DNA from: an uncultured Oscillospiraceae bacterium
Lineage (GTDB): Bacteria > Bacillota > Clostridia > Oscillospirales > Oscillospiraceae
NCBI GenBank assembly: GCA_934659425.1
Contig: CAKUHU010000006.1
Location: 29,193 to 93,192 of the forward strand
Direction: 5' to 3'
DNA length: 64,000 nucleotides
Of this stretch, positions 45,487 to 54,882 are shown one piece after another. Each line of letters opens with the position of its first letter. The stretch's first letter is position 1. A program made the position numbers and the translations under genes. The notes beneath the pieces are model-generated. The model was not told where the DNA came from and searched no databases. It saw only the letters and a program-made list of their open reading frames with translations.

Positions 45487-45547
45487 TTTCCGAATACCGC
45501 CGAGAACGGGTTCGGCGGCATTCGGAAAGAGGCTTGCATGGCAAGCC
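45487..45547 (-). terminator. tandem hairpins between lipoprotein and ankyrin genes
   Basis: Two stems lie side by side: GGCTTGC-ATG-GCAAGCC (45531-45547), then a 17-bp stem with one G-U pair (45487-45503 with 45512-45528). They follow the stop of the upstream lipoprotein gene. T-runs are weak, so they may be an mRNA processing or stability element rather than a full terminator. Confidence 0.45.
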
Positions 45548-45575
45548 CTTTCCCAAATGATACGGGAAATCAGTT

Positions 45576-47168
45576 TTAATTCTTCACAAATTGCAGACCG
45601 CTCGGCGCATCCAGGAGCGCATCGCCCCCGGCAGGCGTCACCATCATGGTATCATCCTGCGGCAGAAGGGCCATGGTTCCCACAAGGTCATTTCCATCCG
45701 GGCCGGTGACGGTGTAGCCGTACAGCAGTCCGGCCTCATTCATGCCCAGATACTCCAGATAGCCGGTATAGGGGACGGAGATCCCCGCACTGGGTACACT
45801 GTCTGTAAAGGTCAGCTCCGTAAAGCTGCCGCTGGGCTGGATCTCCATGCGGTACTCGCTGGCAGAACTGCCGGGCCGGGTCAGGAATGCCTCCCAGCTG
45901 CCGGAGAGGGCAAAGGGCCGCAGCGTCCCGCCGGTGTTGACCGCCTCCGCCAGATCATAGCGGCTGCCGTCGTTCATCACGGCATACACCGTGGAGATGT
46001 GTTCTCCCGCACCGGCTTCAAAATCCACCACCTTGGGCCAATCGCCCCACAAGCCCTCCGGGACGCCCACACCGTACAGGGGGCCGTGGTTTACCAACTT
46101 TCCGAAGCGGATGGCATCAAAGAGACGGACATACTCCACCGTTCCGCTGTCCGTCAGCAGGAACAAAGTGGGACTATAATCCGGCCCCACCGAGGCCACG
46201 AGCAGCTTTTTATAGTTCCCATAGCATCCGTCGATGGTATAACTCTTTCCGCAGCGGAACCCGTATTCCTCCTGATAGGCTTCGGTTCGGGAGCCTTTTT
46301 CAATGAGGACTTCCACGGTTCCGTCGGCGTTGACCGTGACCGCGACATCATCTGTCTCTGTCCGAAGAGGCGCTGCCTGTTGGGTCAGGGAAATGTTCAG
46401 TTCCCATTGTGACCAGCCGGCCGCCACGGGAGTACAGATATTGAGGTAGGCCGTCAGGCTGCCATCCGCATTCGGATAGAATGGCGGATCGTGAACGGCA
46501 TCCGCCGCTGCCGCAAGGGTTTTGGCCCGAAGCAACGCCAGCTCCTCCGGCGCGGCAGTCCGGCCATCGGAGAAAATTTCGTCAAAGCCGTTGGCCGCCG
46601 CCCTGCACAGCGCAGTGCGGAGGGTATCTTCGGAGATCTTCAGCTGGTTCAGAAGTTCCCCGGCGCTCACTTCCTGCTCCTTGGCGAAATCATAGTGGAA
46701 CACCCAATAGTCCGGGCCGATGCCCGGCTGCTCCTCGGTCATCACCAGACTCAGGAGGCTGCCGCTCCAATGGCTCTCCCAGCCCACCGTGACCGCAAGG
46801 CACTCTCTTTCAAAGTCCGCCTGCTTTTTTGCCGCCAGATCGCCCCAGATGTCCATGATGCGCTGATTCAGCGCCTTGGCGCCATCGGAGGACAGCTGCG
46901 GGAGATGGACGGATACCTGACAGGTTTCGCCGTATTCATTTTTGAAACTGGTATCCAGCGAGACTGCCTCCGTGATGAGACTGTCGTCATAGCCCTTTTC
47001 CTCAGAGCCGGAGGGCGTGTCAGATTCCTGAGAGCCTGACGGCTTTCCTCCGGTGGGGAGCTTGCCCCCGCCAACCGAGCCGGTGCTGCTGTCACCGCAG
47101 GCGGTGAGGCTGACTGTCAGCAGAAGGGACAGCAGGAGCGCAGGTAAGCGGCGTAAATTTCGCTTCAT
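45576..47168 (-). CDS. large lipoprotein with PdaC/RsiV-like (DUF4163-type) region
   Basis: A 530-residue exported lipoprotein. A signal peptide ends in LTAC with Cys24 as the lipidation site, followed by a Gly/Ser/Pro-rich linker (GGGKLPTGGKPSGSQ). Residues about 65-260 resemble the DUF4163/DUF3298 pair of anti-sigma RsiV and PdaC (NEYGETCQVSVHLPQL; DYWVFHYDFAKEQEVSAGELL), and a beta-rich C-terminal half is unassigned. The ATG at 47168 has GAGGGG five bases away; a GTG two codons earlier is possible. It is three codons from the TPM gene upstream and shares its linker motif with another lipoprotein of the island. Confidence 0.75.
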   Translation of the reverse strand: MKRNLRRLPALLLSLLLTVSLTACGDSSTGSVGGGKLPTGGKPSGSQESDTPSGSEEKGYDDSLITEAVSLDTSFKNEYGETCQVSVHLPQLSSDGAKALNQRIMDIWGDLAAKKQADFERECLAVTVGWESHWSGSLLSLVMTEEQPGIGPDYWVFHYDFAKEQEVSAGELLNQLKISEDTLRTALCRAAANGFDEIFSDGRTAAPEELALLRAKTLAAAADAVHDPPFYPNADGSLTAYLNICTPVAAGWSQWELNISLTQQAAPLRTETDDVAVTVNADGTVEVLIEKGSRTEAYQEEYGFRCGKSYTIDGCYGNYKKLLVASVGPDYSPTLFLLTDSGTVEYVRLFDAIRFGKLVNHGPLYGVGVPEGLWGDWPKVVDFEAGAGEHISTVYAVMNDGSRYDLAEAVNTGGTLRPFALSGSWEAFLTRPGSSASEYRMEIQPSGSFTELTFTDSVPSAGISVPYTGYLEYLGMNEAGLLYGYTVTGPDGNDLVGTMALLPQDDTMMVTPAGGDALLDAPSGLQFVKN

Positions 47169-47177
47169 ATCCACCCC

Positions 47178-47951
47178 TCAGAACTTTCCGCTGGAGGAAC
47201 TGCCGCCGGAGGAACCTCTGCCTCCGCTGCCGCCGTGATCCTTTTCTATGGTGCGGCGTGTCTCGGTGGTGTGTGTGAAGCGCTCATAGCCGTCCGTGAT
47301 ATGGATGCTGCCGGGAGCCACATACGCATGAGCCTCAGTACCCTTGCGGACAGACTTCATCTTGCCCTTCAGCACCAGACAGACGATAAGGGAAACGACG
47401 CAGGAGATCCCCACGGCGGTGAAAATGCCCTTGACCGGGCTTTCCTTGGCGGGACTGCCGCTCTCCGCCTGGGCGAGGAGGACTTCCGCTTCGCCGAGGT
47501 ACGCGGCGATGCCGCCTGCCCAGTCGTCGTCACCGAAGGACGGGAGGAATGCCTCCTCCAGTTGGCTGCGGGCATAGGAATTGAAGGCCGTTTCACCGAA
47601 ATCGCCGAAGGCATAGAGGGCGTAGTCCCGTTCGCCGAGGCTCAGCAGCAGGAGTACACCGTCAAACCGCTCGCCATAGCCCATATCCGAGCCCGTGTAG
47701 ATCTGACCGGCCACATCCTCCACATCGCCGTTTCCATACTCCGCATAGTCGTCCACGATGGCGGCGTAGACGCCGCAGTGATAACGCTCGCTGAGGGTCT
47801 GCGCCTGCTGCTCCAGCGTCTTCCAGTCCTCATAGCTGAGAACGTCGGAGACATCGAAGAGATAGGACATCTCGCTGTCGGCCACCGCGGGTAGGCAGAG
47901 GGCAACCGCCAGAAGCAGGGTCAAAAACAGAGCTGAAATTCTTTTTTTCAT
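47178..47951 (-). CDS. TPM-domain membrane protein (YdjH/YgcG-like)
   Basis: A 257-residue membrane protein. A signal peptide (residues 1-23) leads into an extracytoplasmic TPM domain (LFDVSDVLSYEDWKTLEQQAQTL; GVLLLLSLGERDYALYAFGDFG; about 30-160). One transmembrane helix follows (ISCVVSLIVCLVLKG, about 175-195) and then a Gly/Ser-rich C-terminus (GSGGRGSSGG). The start is behind GGAGGG. In Bacillus subtilis the homologous YdjH works with YdjG to recruit PspA/YdjF to the membrane. Here the YdjG-like gene lies 14 bases upstream, supporting the same pairing. Confidence 0.85.
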   Translation of the reverse strand: MKKRISALFLTLLLAVALCLPAVADSEMSYLFDVSDVLSYEDWKTLEQQAQTLSERYHCGVYAAIVDDYAEYGNGDVEDVAGQIYTGSDMGYGERFDGVLLLLSLGERDYALYAFGDFGETAFNSYARSQLEEAFLPSFGDDDWAGGIAAYLGEAEVLLAQAESGSPAKESPVKGIFTAVGISCVVSLIVCLVLKGKMKSVRKGTEAHAYVAPGSIHITDGYERFTHTTETRRTIEKDHGGSGGRGSSGGSSSSGKF

Positions 47952-47965
47952 GTTCTTTTCCCTCC

Positions 47966-49090
47966 TTACAGCAGCGTAATGACAGAGCCAATGACGCTGA
48001 GGACTGCCGCGATGGCGGCAAAGGCTCCCCAGAACTTGCCCCAGCTCATGGGCAGGTTGCCTACCAGCTTGCCGGTCTGCCCGTTCATGGCAAAGAGAAA
48101 TTCCTTGCCGTTCCATTTGGTGTTCAGCATCCACACCGGCATCAGGGCATAGTGGACTTTTCCTCTTTGGAGGAAGCCCTGCTCGTTGATAGGGACGCAG
48201 CTCTCAAAGCCGTGAACGCTGGCGCGGAGCGCGTCGGAGAGGGTCTGCTTGCAGCGTTCATCTGCACGAGAGCGGCTGTCCTCCACCGTGACATCGTACT
48301 TATCTGCCAGAAAGCCCGGCAGGTACGCGGTGGAAAAGGGCTTGAGGCCGGAGTAGTCGTAGGGCTCGATGGAATCCATGTGATCGTCCGGCATCTTGCT
48401 GGAGGCGTCCACCGGCACCTTTTCAAAAGACAGGTCGCCGGCGCGGTAGACGTCGTAATGCTCCGTCACCGTGACCTCCTCGTTTCCCTCCCGGTGGGTG
48501 TGGGAGCGGGTCGCCTCATAGTGGGCGAAGCCGTTGGCCGCACCGTCGAACATCCAGAATGGGACGTAGACGCCCTTGATCTCCTGAATGTGGTTCCCGG
48601 ATGTAAAGGACTTGGGTAGGAAGGGCTTGCCCTGATAGTGCTTCTTCAGCGCCGCCACCGCGTCTTCCTTGCTGAGTTTGAACGGAATGACGAAGTCCGG
48701 CTTCAGCGTGCCGGAGAACTGCCCCGGCACCACGGTGGGATTGCCGCAGTAGGGGCAGGAGGTGGCGGCGGTGCTGGCGTCGCAGATGAGCTCCGCCCCG
48801 CAGGAGGGGCAGGTGTAGCTCTTCATACCCTGTCCGTCCGCGCCCCAGTCGGCGGTCAAGCCCGATAGATCCCATTCGCCGCTGTCGGCGCCCTGAGCGG
48901 CAGCGGCTTTTTCCTCTGCCTGCTGCTGAGCCTGCACCGCGGCCTGCTCCTTATCGGCGTACATGGCCTCAATGTCCGCCACATCGAACTGAGATCCGCA
49001 GTAGTCGCACTCCAGCTTGCCGGAGGCTCCCACGAAATGCAGGGGGCCGGTGCAGCTGGGGCATTTATAATTGGTTACCTGTGCTGGCAT
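47966..49090 (-). CDS. zinc-ribbon membrane protein, YdjG-like
   Basis: A 374-residue protein with two TFIIB-like zinc ribbons (Cys10/13/28/31 and Cys94/97/112/115) separated by a Gln/Ala-rich helix. A beta-rich region follows with VPFKL- and GVYVPFWMFDG-type segments, then a C-terminal transmembrane helix (FWGAFAAIAAVLSVIGSVITLL). The layout matches YdjG of the Bacillus YdjFGHI/PspA system. The start is the ATG behind GAGAGGAG; a longer in-frame extension has no ribosome site. It precedes the TPM gene by 14 bases. Confidence 0.83.
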   Translation of the reverse strand: MPAQVTNYKCPSCTGPLHFVGASGKLECDYCGSQFDVADIEAMYADKEQAAVQAQQQAEEKAAAAQGADSGEWDLSGLTADWGADGQGMKSYTCPSCGAELICDASTAATSCPYCGNPTVVPGQFSGTLKPDFVIPFKLSKEDAVAALKKHYQGKPFLPKSFTSGNHIQEIKGVYVPFWMFDGAANGFAHYEATRSHTHREGNEEVTVTEHYDVYRAGDLSFEKVPVDASSKMPDDHMDSIEPYDYSGLKPFSTAYLPGFLADKYDVTVEDSRSRADERCKQTLSDALRASVHGFESCVPINEQGFLQRGKVHYALMPVWMLNTKWNGKEFLFAMNGQTGKLVGNLPMSWGKFWGAFAAIAAVLSVIGSVITLL

Positions 49091-49156
49091 CGTTTCTTCT
49101 CCTCTCTGCGCCGCCCGCGCCCCAGAATGGGACGCGGGCACGCTGATCGCTGTCTC

Positions 49157-50566
49157 TTACTTGGCGCGGATGGTGCTGAGAATAGCCTCCGCCGTTTCCA
49201 GAGCAGAAGCGTCCTCATACTTCACGCTGATGAAAGCCCAACCCGCGCTGTCGCTGCCGTCGGCCCCCAAATCAATGAGGTAAACGGCGATATTGCCCAT
49301 CCACGAGCTTTCCGCCACCACGCGGCGGGCGGAGTGGGCGCCCAGCATGATGTTTTCGTCCGTCACGCTGGAATAGTCGGAATCCTTGGCGTAATTGCCC
49401 ATGTCCTCCTCACAGCTTGCAACGGAACTGCTGTTCGGGGCAAGGATCGTCTGGGCAAAGATATAGAGATACGGATCGTCGCAGCCGATGGCGTCACCGT
49501 CATCATGGAACTTGGAAGTGGGATAGTCCACCACAATCAGATCCTCATAGTAGAGCTTCGCCTTGCCGTCAAAGCCGCTGGTGTTGTAGCTCTTGGAGGG
49601 GCCGGCAGGCGTGGACGTACCGCTGCCGCTGGGCGTATTGGAGGGTAGACGGCTTACATCCAGGCCGAAGCCGGAAACCAACTCTTCAAAGGCGATGCCC
49701 GCGTACAGATCGGCATACTGCTGATCCAGCGTGGTCAGTTCCTCACCAGTCCAGGCGTCGCCCTGATGCCGCAGGCAGACAGCCACAGCCAGCGCACTGT
49801 CCGTATTCTTCTCTGCCTTGGCATAGAGGTACAGAACGCCGGTTTCTTCCTCATAGCTCACGAAGCTCTCGTCCGTCAGCGGATAGCCGAAGAAGGTGCC
49901 GCTGAGGAACATGTCGTTGGCATCTGCGTCATAGGTCACCGTCAGGTCATGGAGGTTCTTCTCGTCCGAGCCGATGCCCAGGCCCGCAAAGATGGTGCAG
50001 TTGCCCGCATCATCGAATACAAGGCGGGCAAGGCCGTGGCAGATACTGTCGTTGTTGCCCGCAAAATCACCTGTGCAGTCCATGAACTTGCCCTGACCGA
50101 TCCAGTCGCCGCCATAGGTATCGATGAAGGAAAGCGGGAACTCGCCCACCTCGGGCGCGGGATCGGTAGTGAAGTAGATGGTCACGCCGGATTCGGAGTC
50201 CTCAATGCCGAGGGTGGTCACACCCTCCTCCCAGAATTTGAGGGTGTCCTTTCCGTCCAGGGTGCTGATACCGTTCCAGTCGTCAATTTTGATCTGCACT
50301 TCGCCGTCACCGAGGTTGAGGACGCCGGTGCAGTCCTCGTTGATCTTCAGATAAACTTTGTCGGCCATATCCTCCGCAACGAGATCCGCGTACTCATAGC
50401 GCTTGCCGCCGATCATCATGGAGGACACACGGTAGTCCCCCGCGTACTTGGTGGTCTTGGACTCCAGGGCGGAGGGGTCAAAGCCGTTTCCGTCCTCTTT
50501 GCTGCCGCAGGCGGCCAGCGAGAAAACCATCACCAGCGCCAGTGCCAGAGATAATAATTTTTTCAT
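49157..50566 (-). CDS. lipoprotein of unknown function
   Basis: A 469-residue exported lipoprotein. The signal peptide ends LAAC with Cys20. Two similar halves may exist: residues 30-130 (YAGDYRVSSMMIGGKRYEYADLVAEDMADKVYLKINEDCTGVL, a lipocalin-like or DUF-type strand pattern), and a C-terminal part after a Pro/Ser/Gly linker (SNTPSGSGTSTPAG) with VAESSWMGNIAVYLIDL. The first half resembles small Gram-positive lipoproteins that assess ligand or peptide binding, but I cannot name the family. It lies between the DUF4428 gene and the YdjG-like gene. Confidence 0.78.
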   Translation of the reverse strand: MKKLLSLALALVMVFSLAACGSKEDGNGFDPSALESKTTKYAGDYRVSSMMIGGKRYEYADLVAEDMADKVYLKINEDCTGVLNLGDGEVQIKIDDWNGISTLDGKDTLKFWEEGVTTLGIEDSESGVTIYFTTDPAPEVGEFPLSFIDTYGGDWIGQGKFMDCTGDFAGNNDSICHGLARLVFDDAGNCTIFAGLGIGSDEKNLHDLTVTYDADANDMFLSGTFFGYPLTDESFVSYEEETGVLYLYAKAEKNTDSALAVAVCLRHQGDAWTGEELTTLDQQYADLYAGIAFEELVSGFGLDVSRLPSNTPSGSGTSTPAGPSKSYNTSGFDGKAKLYYEDLIVVDYPTSKFHDDGDAIGCDDPYLYIFAQTILAPNSSSVASCEEDMGNYAKDSDYSSVTDENIMLGAHSARRVVAESSWMGNIAVYLIDLGADGSDSAGWAFISVKYEDASALETAEAILSTIRAK

Positions 50567-50622
50567 CGTTTTTCCCTCACATCTCTCCCGCCGTGAAAGC
50601 ACGGCGTTTTGATTATTTTCTC

Positions 50623-51699
50623 TCACGCCTTCGGTGCGCCGCAATACTGGCAGAACTTGCCGCCGTTGTTTGCGCCGCCGCAGGCCGGACAGACCCACGG
50701 GCCATCCATCTGCTGTGCGGGCTGCTGCACGAAACCGTTCTGCTGTGCCGGCTGCTGGGGATAGCCCTGCTGCGTCCCCTGGGGGTAGCCGCCCTGCATG
50801 GGCTGCTGATAACCCGTCTGTCCGGGCTGCTGCATGGGTTGCTGGGGATAACCGCCCTGCATCGGCGGCTGTCCATAGCCATTCTGCATCGGCTGTGCGT
50901 ATCCGTTCTGGGGCTGACCGTACCCGCCCTGCATCGGCTGCTGCGCATACCCCTGCTGGAACTGAGGCTGACTCTGCTGGTAGCCGCCCACAGGCTGGCC
51001 GCAGCCCTGCTGGGGCATCTGGCCGCCGTTGAGCGTATTCACCACCTGGCAGAGCTGCTCCGCCATCTGGCGGTACTGCCGGTACTCCGGATTGTAGCTG
51101 GGGTCAAAACCGCCGTTTAGGCCGGTGTTCAGAAACTGCCCCACGCGGCCGCGGCCGAAGGTGTTGGGCGCTTCACTGACCAGCTCCACAGCGTGGGGAT
51201 TCAGCCGGAACTTCATCTCATCGAAATAGGGGTGCGTGACGGTGATGATGATGTCGAACTGATAGGTGTATTCGTACCGGGGCGGGTTGTAGCTGACCTT
51301 TTTGTTGTCCGGGCCGTCCCGCATCAGCTCCCGCTCATTCTCATCAATGTCCATGCGGCAGTCGGTAATGGCGGTGAAGTCCAGCACGTCGGGATTGGCC
51401 TCCCGCAGATCCCGGGCGCGAGTCACCATCATCCAGCGATGGTTGTCATCCAGCAGCACCTTCCAGTCCTCGCCGAACGAGCGGGTGGTCTGAAACTGAG
51501 CCACCTTTTTCCGGTTTTCCTCCCGGTAGGCCAGCTGCTCCTTGATTTCGGCCAGCGTCGAGTGGCGGCGCTCGCTGAACCAGGGAGAGAGCTTCGCCGC
51601 ACAGTTTTTGCAGAGATTGCCGTCCTCCAGCTTGCGGTTGCCCAGCAAGCCGATCTTTTCTCCGCAGATGTCGCAGTATTTCTTATCAAAAAGTCCCAT
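50623..51699 (-). CDS. DUF4428 / zinc-ribbon protein with Gln-Gly-Pro-rich tail
   Basis: A 358-residue soluble protein. The N-terminal DUF4428-like zinc finger has Cys9, Cys12, Cys30 and Cys33. A PH-like globular part runs to about 205 ([20 protein letters not shown]). About 115 residues of low-complexity tandem motifs follow ([25 protein letters not shown]), and a last zinc ribbon holds four cysteines in CPACG and CQYCG. The Gln/Gly/Tyr/Pro composition is prion-like in style. It sits between the SPFH gene block and a lipoprotein and starts behind AGGAGG. Confidence 0.8.
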   Translation of the reverse strand: MGLFDKKYCDICGEKIGLLGNRKLEDGNLCKNCAAKLSPWFSERRHSTLAEIKEQLAYREENRKKVAQFQTTRSFGEDWKVLLDDNHRWMMVTRARDLREANPDVLDFTAITDCRMDIDENERELMRDGPDNKKVSYNPPRYEYTYQFDIIITVTHPYFDEMKFRLNPHAVELVSEAPNTFGRGRVGQFLNTGLNGGFDPSYNPEYRQYRQMAEQLCQVVNTLNGGQMPQQGCGQPVGGYQQSQPQFQQGYAQQPMQGGYGQPQNGYAQPMQNGYGQPPMQGGYPQQPMQQPGQTGYQQPMQGGYPQGTQQGYPQQPAQQNGFVQQPAQQMDGPWVCPACGGANNGGKFCQYCGAPKA

Positions 51700-51713
51700 T
51701 GTTTTTCCTCCTG

Positions 51714-52169
51714 TTATTCCGCCTTTTGGAATGTTACCGTTTCTGTCTTTTCGTCAGTATGCAGCAGCTCCAGCGTGAGGGTGCCGCCATGCTCTCCCGC
51801 TTCGTGGGTGAGAGAGACGATCTCGCCGCCTCCGCACAGCTGCGGCGTTTCCGCCGAAAGCTCCGTCTCCCGCGCAGGCTCAGGGCAGAGGTAGGTAAAG
51901 GACAGCGAGGTTTCCGCCACAGTCTCACCGTCCAGAAGAAGCGTCATGCTGTCCTCGCCCTCCAGTTTCAGCGTCCAATGTCCGTCGCTGCTGATCCAGT
52001 TTCCGGAGATCCTGCTCCACAGGGCGTCGTTGTCCACATAAGTACCCGCACCGTCCAACGGCTGCACATTTTCCGATTCACGTTCCGCCGCGCGGCGGTG
52101 GAGAAATCCCGAAAGCATCACGCCGACAACCACTCCTGCCAGTAAGATCCAGACCGTCCGGCGCTTCAT
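51714..52169 (-). CDS. small membrane-anchored protein of unknown function
   Basis: A 151-residue protein with one N-terminal transmembrane segment ([18 protein letters not shown], residues 6-23) and an extracytoplasmic beta-rich domain ([31 protein letters not shown]), which resembles small lipocalin-type stress domains. Its start overlaps the SPFH gene stop, so the two are probably translated together. I do not recognise the family. Confidence 0.7.
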   Translation of the reverse strand: MKRRTVWILLAGVVVGVMLSGFLHRRAAERESENVQPLDGAGTYVDNDALWSRISGNWISSDGHWTLKLEGEDSMTLLLDGETVAETSLSFTYLCPEPARETELSAETPQLCGGGEIVSLTHEAGEHGGTLTLELLHTDEKTETVTFQKAE

Positions 52170-53509
52170 CAGACGATGTCGCCGTCGTCAAAGGGGTCGC
52201 CGCACTCCGGGCAGAACTTGGGCGGATGGGTGGGATCGGCGGGTTCCCAGCCGCACTTGTCGCATTTATACTGGGGCACGCCGGCGGGCTTGGGCTTGCC
52301 GCACTCGGCGCAGAATTTGCCTTTGTTCACGGCCCCGCAGGAGCAAGTCCAGCCATCCGCGGCGGGGGTGGGCCGGGGGCTGCCGCATTCGGGGCAGAAC
52401 TTTCCGGTGATGCCGCTCTGTCCGCAGCTGCAAGTCCAGCCCTGCACAGCGGGAGCCGGTACGGGGGCGGGCTGCGCCGCCTGCTGCTGCATCTGTTGCT
52501 GCTGGCCCATCTGGAACAGGTTCTGGGCGTTCATGCCGCCCGCCTGACCGGCCATCCCCATGCCCATAAAGGCCATGGCGGGGCCAGCGGCGGTATTGGA
52601 GGCCGCCATCTTCATGGCATCGCCCTGGGAGCCGACAAGGTGCGCCGCCGCGCGGGTGGGATCCATAAAGGCCGCGTTGCGCTGCAGCTCCTTGATCATC
52701 TTCTCGTCTTCCTCTTCCGCCTTGACGGAGGAAACGCCGAAGGAGACGATCTCCATGCCGCGCAGGTCACGCCACTTGGAGGAAAGCTGCTCGTTGAGAG
52801 CGTCCGCCAGCTCCAGCGTGTGGCCGGGAAGTGCGGAATAGCGGATGCCCATTTCGCTGATCTTGGCAAACGCGGGCTGGAGAGCGGTCAAAAGCTCGGT
52901 CTTCATCTGACCGGCGATGTTCTCGGTCTTGTAGTCCTCGCTGACATTGCCGCAGACATTGGTATAGAACAGCAGCGGGTTCTTCAGGCGGATGCTGTAC
53001 TCGCCGAAGCAGCGGATGCCGATATCAATGTCGATGCCGGCCCGCTGATCCACCACGCGGAACGGGACGGGGGACGCCGTGCCGTACTTGTTGCCGGTGA
53101 GCTCCTTGGTATTGAAATAGTAGATGCGCTGATCCTTGGGAGCTTCGCCGCCGAAGGTGAAGCGTTTGCCGATGTTGGCAAAGACGCTTCGGATGCCCTC
53201 GCCCAGATCACCGCAGAAGATGGAGGGCTCGGTGGACATATCGTAGGTGTACTCGCCGGGTTCGGCGCAGACGTCCACCACCTTGCCCTGCTCCACGATG
53301 AGCATGCACTGTCCGTCCGCGATGGCGATGAGGGAGCCGTTGGTGATGATGTTCTCATCGCCGTGCTTATTGCTGGAGCGGCCCGTGACCTTTTTCTGTC
53401 CCTTGACTGCCAGCACATCCGCGGGGATCGCTTCGCAATAGAAGTATTCCTTCCACTGGTCGGCCAACACGCTGCCGGTTGCTCCCAATGCCGCTTTAAT
53501 CAGTCCCAT
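52169..53509 (-). CDS. SPFH-domain protein with three C-terminal zinc ribbons, YdjI-like
   Basis: A 446-residue protein. Residues about 20-330 form the SPFH/band-7-like domain of the virion core/YdjI group (DQWKEYFYCEAIPADVLAVKG, GEYTYD, GIDIDIGIRCFGEYSIRL, FGVSSVKAEEEDEKMI). A Met/Gln-rich linker (MGQQQQMQQQ) precedes three zinc ribbons, the first two starting GWTCSCG. SPFH proteins form membrane-associated rings. In Bacillus, YdjI is encoded with YdjG, YdjH and a PspA homologue. No PspA gene is in this window. The start follows GAGAGGAGATATCACT. Confidence 0.88.
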   Translation of the reverse strand: MGLIKAALGATGSVLADQWKEYFYCEAIPADVLAVKGQKKVTGRSSNKHGDENIITNGSLIAIADGQCMLIVEQGKVVDVCAEPGEYTYDMSTEPSIFCGDLGEGIRSVFANIGKRFTFGGEAPKDQRIYYFNTKELTGNKYGTASPVPFRVVDQRAGIDIDIGIRCFGEYSIRLKNPLLFYTNVCGNVSEDYKTENIAGQMKTELLTALQPAFAKISEMGIRYSALPGHTLELADALNEQLSSKWRDLRGMEIVSFGVSSVKAEEEDEKMIKELQRNAAFMDPTRAAAHLVGSQGDAMKMAASNTAAGPAMAFMGMGMAGQAGGMNAQNLFQMGQQQQMQQQAAQPAPVPAPAVQGWTCSCGQSGITGKFCPECGSPRPTPAADGWTCSCGAVNKGKFCAECGKPKPAGVPQYKCDKCGWEPADPTHPPKFCPECGDPFDDGDIV

Positions 53510-53555
53510 AGTGATATCTCCTCTCTAAATTTCATCATTGAAATGAAGTTGTGAT

Positions 53556-54878
53556 TTAACCGGCTCCGCCGCCTGCCCTCTCGCAGGTATAGATGACACT
53601 GGCTGCGGTGTCGGGAGGATAGACCTGAAGCTCCAGAGTGTCCCAGTCCGTGAGGGCGGCGCTGATCCAGATATTATCCCGGTGGCAGAGCTCCACAAAC
53701 CACGCCTGATTGGGACAGATGCCGTTCATGCCGCCTGACCGCACTTCCGCCGTAAGGCCGGATTCCGTCCGTTCTCCCTTGCCTCAATTTTCCCGGTATT
53801 CCCCGGTGAGGGTCATGGTGTCCGAGGCAGCGTCCCAATGGCTTTCCAGCACCGGTGTGACAGGCGTGCCGTTCAGGGGCGCAGGCTCCTGATTGGGGTA
53901 GGACACATCCAGACTGGACACGGCCTGCCAGATGCCCTCCATGTCCGCCAGTATGAACTGGGAGCCGAAGACCGTTTCCCCGGTCAAAGCCGTCCATGTG
54001 TCCTCTATCGGGTCGTACCGGTAAATGAGGTTGTCACAGACAGCGTAAGAGATCTCCCGGACGAACTGATCCTCCCGCTCCGTGCCGAGGGCAAATACCC
54101 AGCACTCGTGCCCATCCACCGTCACATGCTCGCCGGTGTACTGTACACTCATGCCCAGCGCTATGTAGTCCCGCACTTCATCTGCTTCGCAGAGCAGCTC
54201 CGTGGCGATGCGGATATTGGTTTCATCATCGCTCAAAAGCCACTCACCGTTTTCGTTGTTGCCGCCGAAGCCCCACAGGGCTTCATAGAGCGTGAAGTCG
54301 AAATAGTCCCCCTCCATGTAAACCCTGCCATCCATCAGAGAGAGCATGGAATAGAATTGCTTTCTCGCCGTCTCCACGCAGATATTGGCGTGGAGGTCGC
54401 TGACATTGCAGCGCACCAGCAGCACCTCGCCGGCCTTTCCCTCACAGAGCGGCTTGCCGGTCTTCTGGTAGTCGCCGCTGTCGGTGATGTCCGCGGCATA
54501 GACCGTCAGCACATCGCTGCTGTCTGCGGGAACAAAGGCATACAGCTCCTCACCGTCCGCGTTCACGAAGGCATCGTCGGGGAGAGTCAACAAAAAGGGA
54601 TAGCTTTCCGCGTAGGCCGTTCTTTGCAGCAGCTCCACGGCGTCTTTCATGGAGCCAATCTCCCCGGCATAGCCCAGGTAGGCCACGCCGATGTCCGCGC
54701 CGCTGCCGGTGATGCTCTCCCGCAGAGAAGCAAGCTCCGGCGTTTCCACGATGTCGGTCTGGTCAGCAGATTTGGAGCCGGAGGGCAGCTTGCCGCCTGT
54801 GCCGCTTTCTTCCTTACCGCAGGCCGTGAGGCTCAGCGCCAGCGACGCCGCCAGAATGACAGCCCAAACTTTTTTCAT
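53556..54878 (-). pseudogene. lipoprotein gene interrupted by an in-frame TGA
   Basis: A lipoprotein with LTAC lipobox (Cys20) and a GGKLPSG linker reads 364 codons to a TGA at 53784-53786. The same frame then continues without further stops for 76 codons (GMNGICPNQAWFVELCHRDN and a terminal Gly-rich tail) to TAA at 53556. The downstream part has good amino-acid composition and no ribosome site of its own, so this is one 440-codon gene with a nonsense codon. A truncated product would still be exported. Family not recognised; it resembles the neighbouring large lipoproteins in its linker only. Confidence 0.65.
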
Positions 54879-54882
54879 ACGC

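Noticed and set aside
50700..51000. CRISPR-like or other DNA repeat array
   Set aside because: The repetition is at the protein level (degenerate Gln/Gly/Pro codons within one reading frame) and has no regular repeat-spacer structure.
53784..53786. TGA as a selenocysteine codon
   Set aside because: I see no convincing SECIS-like hairpin directly after it, no redox-family context and no Cys expectation. A nonsense mutation is simpler.
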